DNA of 64,000 bases. It comes from Mytilus edulis. Taxonomy: Eukaryota; Mollusca; Bivalvia; Mytilida; Mytilidae. The position numbers were made by a program, and so were the translations under genes. Below the pieces are notes generated by a model. That model ran no database searches. It worked only from the letters and a program-made list of their open reading frames with translations, and was not told the origin of the DNA. Every line of letters starts with the position of its first letter. Positions within the stretch are counted from its first letter, which is position 1. Shown piece after piece: positions 61,701-64,000 of this stretch. The stretch covers positions 62,199,881-62,263,880 of the forward strand of contig NC_092349.1 in NCBI RefSeq assembly GCF_963676685.1. Direction: 5' to 3'.

Positions 61701-61738
61701 AATCTTCTTTTCCAATACTTACCTTCCAATACAATAGC
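46793..61738 (-). CDS. MLXIP: Mondo-family bHLH-zipper glucose sensor (MondoA/ChREBP), C-terminal 15 exons
   Basis: The minus-strand exons are 61738-61613, 61128-60948, 60320-60228, 59428-59340, 57657-57190, 56741-56636, 55957-54594, 54123-54027, 51798-51704, 51125-51048, 50453-50366, 49449-49350, 48340-48217, 47447-47318 and 46908-46793. They total 3255 nt (1084 aa plus TGA), and every junction keeps frame. In order they carry the Mondo conserved block IVLEGKYWKRR with EYKRWRKFFK, the MDIDFTQDFFSQL and QPFAFPTAKEF block, a Gln-rich region, a 15-copy repeat, the bHLH-zipper (about residues 886-965) and the C-terminal Mondo/Mlx dimerisation and cytoplasmic-retention region (VPVTRQRADQL, MFDEYVKNRTL, NWKFWIF, LSWLDQHCSL). 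Known role: it pairs with Mlx, senses glucose-6-phosphate and binds carbohydrate response elements in glycolytic and lipogenic genes. The N-terminal glucose-sensing exons lie beyond the right edge. Invertebrates usually have one Mondo, so MLXIP stands here for the MLXIP/MLXIPL ancestor. Confidence 0.95.
48846..49310 (-). repeat. Family A repeat, truncated copy in a Mondo intron
   Basis: The plus strand starts TAGAGGCTCTAAAGAGCCTG and stops abruptly after TTCAGGGCAG, 39 nt short of the leucine-zipper exon. Confidence 0.7.
49350..49449 (-). CDS. MLXIP: Mondo leucine-zipper exon
   Basis: This 100-nt exon encodes EYCKKLKQERAQMHNEAEIL and then RNEIETLNAI. The heptad-spaced Leu, Met and Ile residues form the zipper that dimerises with Mlx. 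A truncated family A repeat begins 39 nt past its donor. Confidence 0.93.
49968..50312 (-). repeat. Family D repeat, long reversed copy in a Mondo intron
   Basis: It contains TATAGGGGGAGGGTTGAG and TATGGTCGGGTTGTTGTC, and ends TCCCCATTTCCATTCTCAAT. Confidence 0.6.
50366..51125 (-). CDS. MLXIP: Mondo bHLH exons (basic region, helix 1-loop-helix 2)
   Basis: Exon 51125-51048 encodes the basic region (HRSSEQKRRFNIK); its His, Glu and Arg are the E-box-contacting pattern of CACGTG-binding bHLH-zipper factors. Exon 50453-50366 encodes GFDTLHVLIPAIMQN, the loop and KISKAAMLQK. The donor after the basic exon is AAG|GTTGGT, an unusually weak site. Confidence 0.95.
50898..51020. repeat. 23-bp minisatellite beside the bHLH basic-region exon
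   Basis: About five copies of ACAAAGTCTCTCCTTTAGTC plus AAG occur, the last two diverged. It begins 28 bp after the weak donor of exon 51048-51125 in the transcript direction. Confidence 0.75.
51163..51388. mobile_element. MITE with GGGTCTCATTGGGG ends
   Basis: The left end GGGGGTCTCATTGGGG and right end CCCCAATGAGACCC are inverted repeats about 220 bp apart, with internal words GATCCCGCTTAC and CACGCTTAC. It lies 38 bp upstream of the basic-region exon in the transcript. Confidence 0.6.
51852..52051. mobile_element. MITE family F, copy 3 (Mondo intron)
   Basis: The inverted ends are TACTGTAACTTCAGAAATAA and TTAATTTCTGAATTTACAGT. Confidence 0.6.
52975..53975. repeat. Element with six units of about 147 bp and a GCCGCC tract
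   Basis: AAAATGAGGTCAAGGTCA-type markers occur at about 53011, 53157, 53304, 53451, 53596 and 53752. A CGCCGCCGCCGTAGCCGCCG tract follows, then a hairpin (GTCGAGCTTTCTGCAAC with GTTGCAGGCTCGAC) at about 53921-53956. The layout matches that of 27765-28815. Confidence 0.65.
54594..55871 (-). repeat. 87-bp coding tandem repeat, 15 copies
   Basis: The unit length is exactly 87 bp (for example, successive ATGGCTGAAGA words at 54613 and 54700). Because 87 is divisible by three and neither strand gains stops, long mirror frames appear on the plus strand; only the minus-strand frame joins the Mondo exons. Confidence 0.95.
54594..55957 (-). CDS. MLXIP: Mondo exon built of fifteen 29-residue repeats
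   Basis: This 1364-nt exon (phase 1 in, phase 0 out) begins TYPGAVISVKNEGNKAS and then consists of 15 in-frame copies of an 87-bp unit. Each unit reads roughly TPVK-x-IKPALSS, then xALSSAID, then KQTLPVSSD. Variation is limited: position 5 is P, S, T or Q, R replaces P in copies 2, 4 and 10, and N replaces K in copies 4 and 6-8. Every copy starts with TP-x-K/R. The exon lies between the Gln-rich region and the bHLH, which is low-complexity in other Mondo proteins. It ends at the last repeat's CCA|GTAAGT, so the donor lies in repeat-derived sequence. The low divergence points to recent expansion, so copy number may vary between individuals. Confidence 0.92.
57190..57657 (-). CDS. MLXIP: Mondo exon: Gln/Asn-rich region
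   Basis: These 156 residues are rich in Gln, Asn and Ser (ILNQLLQQQGQQ, SQQSSQIQINN) and end in a basic patch (ATSKRQTKKDG). Gln-rich segments of this type often act in transactivation. That is an inference here, since this region is poorly conserved between Mondo proteins. Confidence 0.9.
57848..58420. repeat. 54-bp minisatellite, about 10.5 copies, Mondo intron
   Basis: The unit contains ATGGCAAACTATTACCAAGG and GTACGATATACAATGCACTT. The copies are almost identical; one has TTTGAAC for TTTAAAC. The 54-bp length keeps a spurious 188-codon plus-strand frame open. Confidence 0.95.
59798..60080. mobile_element. TTAA-flanked MITE, copy 2 (Mondo intron)
   Basis: The ends GGTGGTACCTAACAC and GTGTTAGGTACCACC are perfect 15-bp inverted repeats, with TTAA on both sides. 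The body is 275 bp and related to 15766-16044 in reverse. Confidence 0.7.
60948..61128 (-). CDS. MLXIP: Mondo exon: MDIDFTQDFFSQL block
   Basis: This 181-nt exon encodes HAELLDRLRDVHQIP, then the acidic/aromatic LESMDIDFTQDFFSQL and QPFAFPTAKEF. The latter matches the Mondo block that ends with a proline/aromatic motif before the low-complexity region. The next exon (60320-60228) continues with TQPGLLSLQPTLEDF, another family signature. Confidence 0.92.
61190..61465. repeat. 61-bp minisatellite, about 4.5 copies, Mondo intron
   Basis: The unit includes TAACTTGTCAAGGAGTTCTG and GTCTCAGAATAAAGAACAAA. GGAGTTCTG recurs at 61251, 61312, 61373 and 61434. The first copy is shortened. Confidence 0.85.
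61613..61738 (-). CDS. MLXIP: Mondo exon: WKRR conserved block
   Basis: These 42 residues begin AIVLEGKYWKRR and continue with the helix HEYKRWRKFFKSKF. In MondoA and ChREBP this region belongs to the N-terminal Mondo conserved regions that control nuclear entry and 14-3-3 binding (known for the family; the exact boundary here is approximate). The true donor, GAG|GTACTA, is weaker than an internal AAG|GTAAGT at 61722-61717. Confidence 0.93.
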
Positions 61739-62351
61739 CTACAAAATAAAACATACATGAAAGTTTTATTTAAAATATCATAAACAGAAGAGAAAACAAA
61801 TATTGGTCCTTCATTAACAGATATCACAAACATACTCTAAATATCTTATGGCACGGTTGACAATTGAATCTATAAAACTAATTGTTCCCAATGGCATACC
61901 CCAGCAAATTTTTTCAGAAATGATTTACCGGTAAGTCTATTCCAGATCTAGATTTATTTTATCTAAACTTTTTAAACCAGCCTTGCATGGTACATGTGGT
62001 ACAGATAGAAGACTTGTGACTGACCAGTGTTTCCATTAATCCATTGAAATCCTGTCTTCTTCTAAACCTCTTTTTCTTAAGTGAATGAATATCAATATAA
62101 TCATCAAAAGCAAATAGAACTGTGAACTAATGCTCACAAATGATAGCCCACCTATAAGTATTCAGCGAAGAAGAAGTTTATGAGTAGTTGATGTGTATTA
62201 CACAGTAAAGCATACTAAGGTGAAACTTTATTCCAAATTTCAAACAGCCCTGATATTTCTAAGGTGGACAATTATGTGTAAACAAAATTATATTTATGTA
62301 TTCAGTAAACAGGAAATTGTGTGAAATATAGATTCCTACACTGCAACAAGT

Positions 62352-62475
62352 GTATTACGATATTTCTCCACTCGAGACAGTTAAATTCTATTATTGAAAG
62401 CGTGAGGCTTGCCGAGCATTTTAAATAATTAAATTTAACTGTCGATAGTAAAGAAATATTGTAATACACGAGTTA
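62352..62475. repeat. Inverted-repeat element
   Basis: The ends GTGTATTACGATATTTCT and GAAATATTGTAATACAC are near-complementary; inner words AGTTAAATT and AATTTAACT also pair. Confidence 0.5.
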
Positions 62476-62583
62476 TAGTGTCGGAATCTGTTTCTCTGAT
62501 GACTTTAATCATTCTTTTTCAAAGATTTTCAGAAACTTGTGTTCTTCATATGCAACGTCATCAGGATAGGTCGCCTTTTTTTA

Positions 62584-62632
62584 TGACGTCACAATAGGAA
62601 AATTGAGAAGAAAACAAAACATTTTGACGTCA
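62584..62632. promoter_or_regulatory. Two perfect CRE palindromes
   Basis: TGACGTCA occurs at 62584-62591 and 62625-62632, with a half-site ACGTCA near 62554. They lie in sequence upstream of the first Mondo exon in this window. A role is not shown. Confidence 0.35.
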
Positions 62633-62780
62633 AAATCAAATTTCAATTAATCATTTGCCGAGAACAGATTTTTCACTAGTGAGGAGAAATATTTTTCTCA
62701 CACCAGTCAGGAAATGTGAAAATAGCACAAAAATTAAAGAATCTGATTTTTTGATGATTGATTGTTGGTGTTTAATATAA

Positions 62781-64000
62781 ACTAGAGGCTCTAAAGAGCC
62801 TGTGTCGCTCACCTTGGTCTATGTGAATATTAAAGGAAGCAGATGGATTCATGACAAAATTGTGTTTTGGTGATGGTGATGTGTTTGTACATCTTACTTT
62901 ACTAAACATCCTTGCTGCTTAAAATTATCTCTATCTATAATGAACTTGGCCCATTAGTTTCAGTGGAAAATGTTAGTAAAAATTTACAAATTTTATGAAA
63001 ATTGTTAAAAATTGACTATTAAGAACAATAACTCCTAAAGGGGTCAATTGACCATTTTGGTCATGTTGACTTGTTTGTAAATCTTACTTTGCTGAACATT
63101 ATTGTTGTTTACAGTTTATCTCTATCAATAATAATATTCAAGATAATGACCAAAAACAGCAAAATTTCCTTAAAACTAACAATTCAGGGTCAGCAACCCA
63201 ACAACGGGTTGTCCGATTCATCTAAAAATTTCAGAGCAGATAAATGTTGACCTGATAAACAATTTTACCCCCATGTCAGATTTGTTCTAAATGCTTTGGG
63301 TTTTGAGTTATAAGCCAAAAACTGCATTTTACCCCATGTTCTATTTTTAGCCATGGCGGCCATCTTGGTTGGATGGCCGGGTCACCGGACACATTTTTCA
63401 AACTACTAACCCAAAAGATGATTGTGGCCAAGTTTGGATTACTTGGCCAAGTAGTTTCAGAGGAGAAGATTTTTGTAAAAGATTACTAAGATTTACGAAA
63501 AATAGTTATAAATTGACTGTAAAGGGCAATAACTCCTAAAGGGGTCAACTGACCATTTCAGTCATATTGACTTATTTGTAAATCGTACTTGGGTGAACAT
63601 TATTGCTGTTTATAGTTTATCTCTATCTATAATAATATTCAAGATAATAACCAAAAAGAGCAAAATTTCCTTAAAATTACTAATTCAGGGCCAGCAACCC
63701 AACAACGGGTTGTCCGATTCATCTGAAAATTTCAGGGCAGATAAATCTTGAACTGATAAACAAATTTACACCATGTCAGATTTGCTCTAAATGCTTTGGT
63801 TTTTGAGTTATAAGCCAAAAACTGCCTTTTACCCCATGTTCTATTTTTAGCCATGGCTGCCATCTTGGTTTGATGGCCGGGTCACCGGACACATTTTTCA
63901 AACTACTAACCCAAAAGATGATTGTGGCCCAGTTTGGATTAATTTGGCCCAGTAGTTTCAGAGGAGAAGATTTTTGTAAAATATTACTAAGATTTACGAA
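62781..64000 (-). repeat. Family A repeat running off the right edge
   Basis: The plus strand starts ACTAGAGGCTCTAAAGAGCC and includes at least two internal units of about 500 bp. The other end is outside the window. Confidence 0.75.

Noticed and set aside
1..64000. tRNA, rRNA or snRNA genes
   Set aside because: No cloverleaf with a B-box, and no rRNA or spliceosomal RNA motif, was recognised by eye on either strand.

Overview
The window looks like nuclear DNA of a marine bivalve, most probably a mussel close to Mytilus. Four spliced protein genes with ordinary GT-AG introns lie in AT-rich sequence. The space between exons is crowded with interspersed repeats of the kind I associate with Mytilus genomes; one carries the core GACGAAACGC and another the phrase for a mobile family around AGATGTGGTATG. 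The genus is an inference from repeat style, not from a database match.

Layout. (1) About 1.29-11.49 kb, minus strand: the first three coding exons of a WD40-repeat protein, continuing off the left edge. (2) 11.78-26.03 kb, plus strand: a complete 11-exon gene for the lysine methyltransferase SETD6 (451 aa). It is head-to-head with the WD40 gene across a 286-bp interval that should be a bidirectional promoter. (3) 26.6-32.8 kb: intergenic, with a tandem-unit element, a decayed Ty3/gypsy reverse-transcriptase region and, inserted into it, a 1.7-kb terminal-inverted-repeat element carrying a Harbinger/PIF transposase relic. (4) 32.9-37.45 kb, minus strand: a small secreted cysteine-rich protein (134 aa, three coding exons plus a likely 5'-UTR exon). 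(5) 37.5-46.7 kb: intergenic repeats and AT-rich sequence. (6) 46.79-61.74 kb, minus strand: the last 15 exons (1084 aa plus stop) of a Mondo-family bHLH-leucine-zipper factor (MondoA/ChREBP, MLXIP/MLXIPL), the glucose-responsive partner of Mlx. Its N-terminal exons lie beyond the right edge. One exon holds 15 copies of a 29-residue repeat.

The genes are not an operon-like unit and no shared pathway is implied, beyond the WD40 and SETD6 genes probably sharing a promoter. The exons were assembled by hand: reading frame, splice phase and AG/GT borders agree at every junction listed. The repeats include one large family (called family A here) that sits inside three genes, always in the same orientation relative to transcription. 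No tRNA, rRNA or CRISPR array was recognised. No wholly new cellular system is evident. The most unusual items are the coding repeat array in Mondo, the promoter bracketed by two sibling transposons, and a near-perfect 34-nt-arm hairpin next to a SETD6 splice donor.
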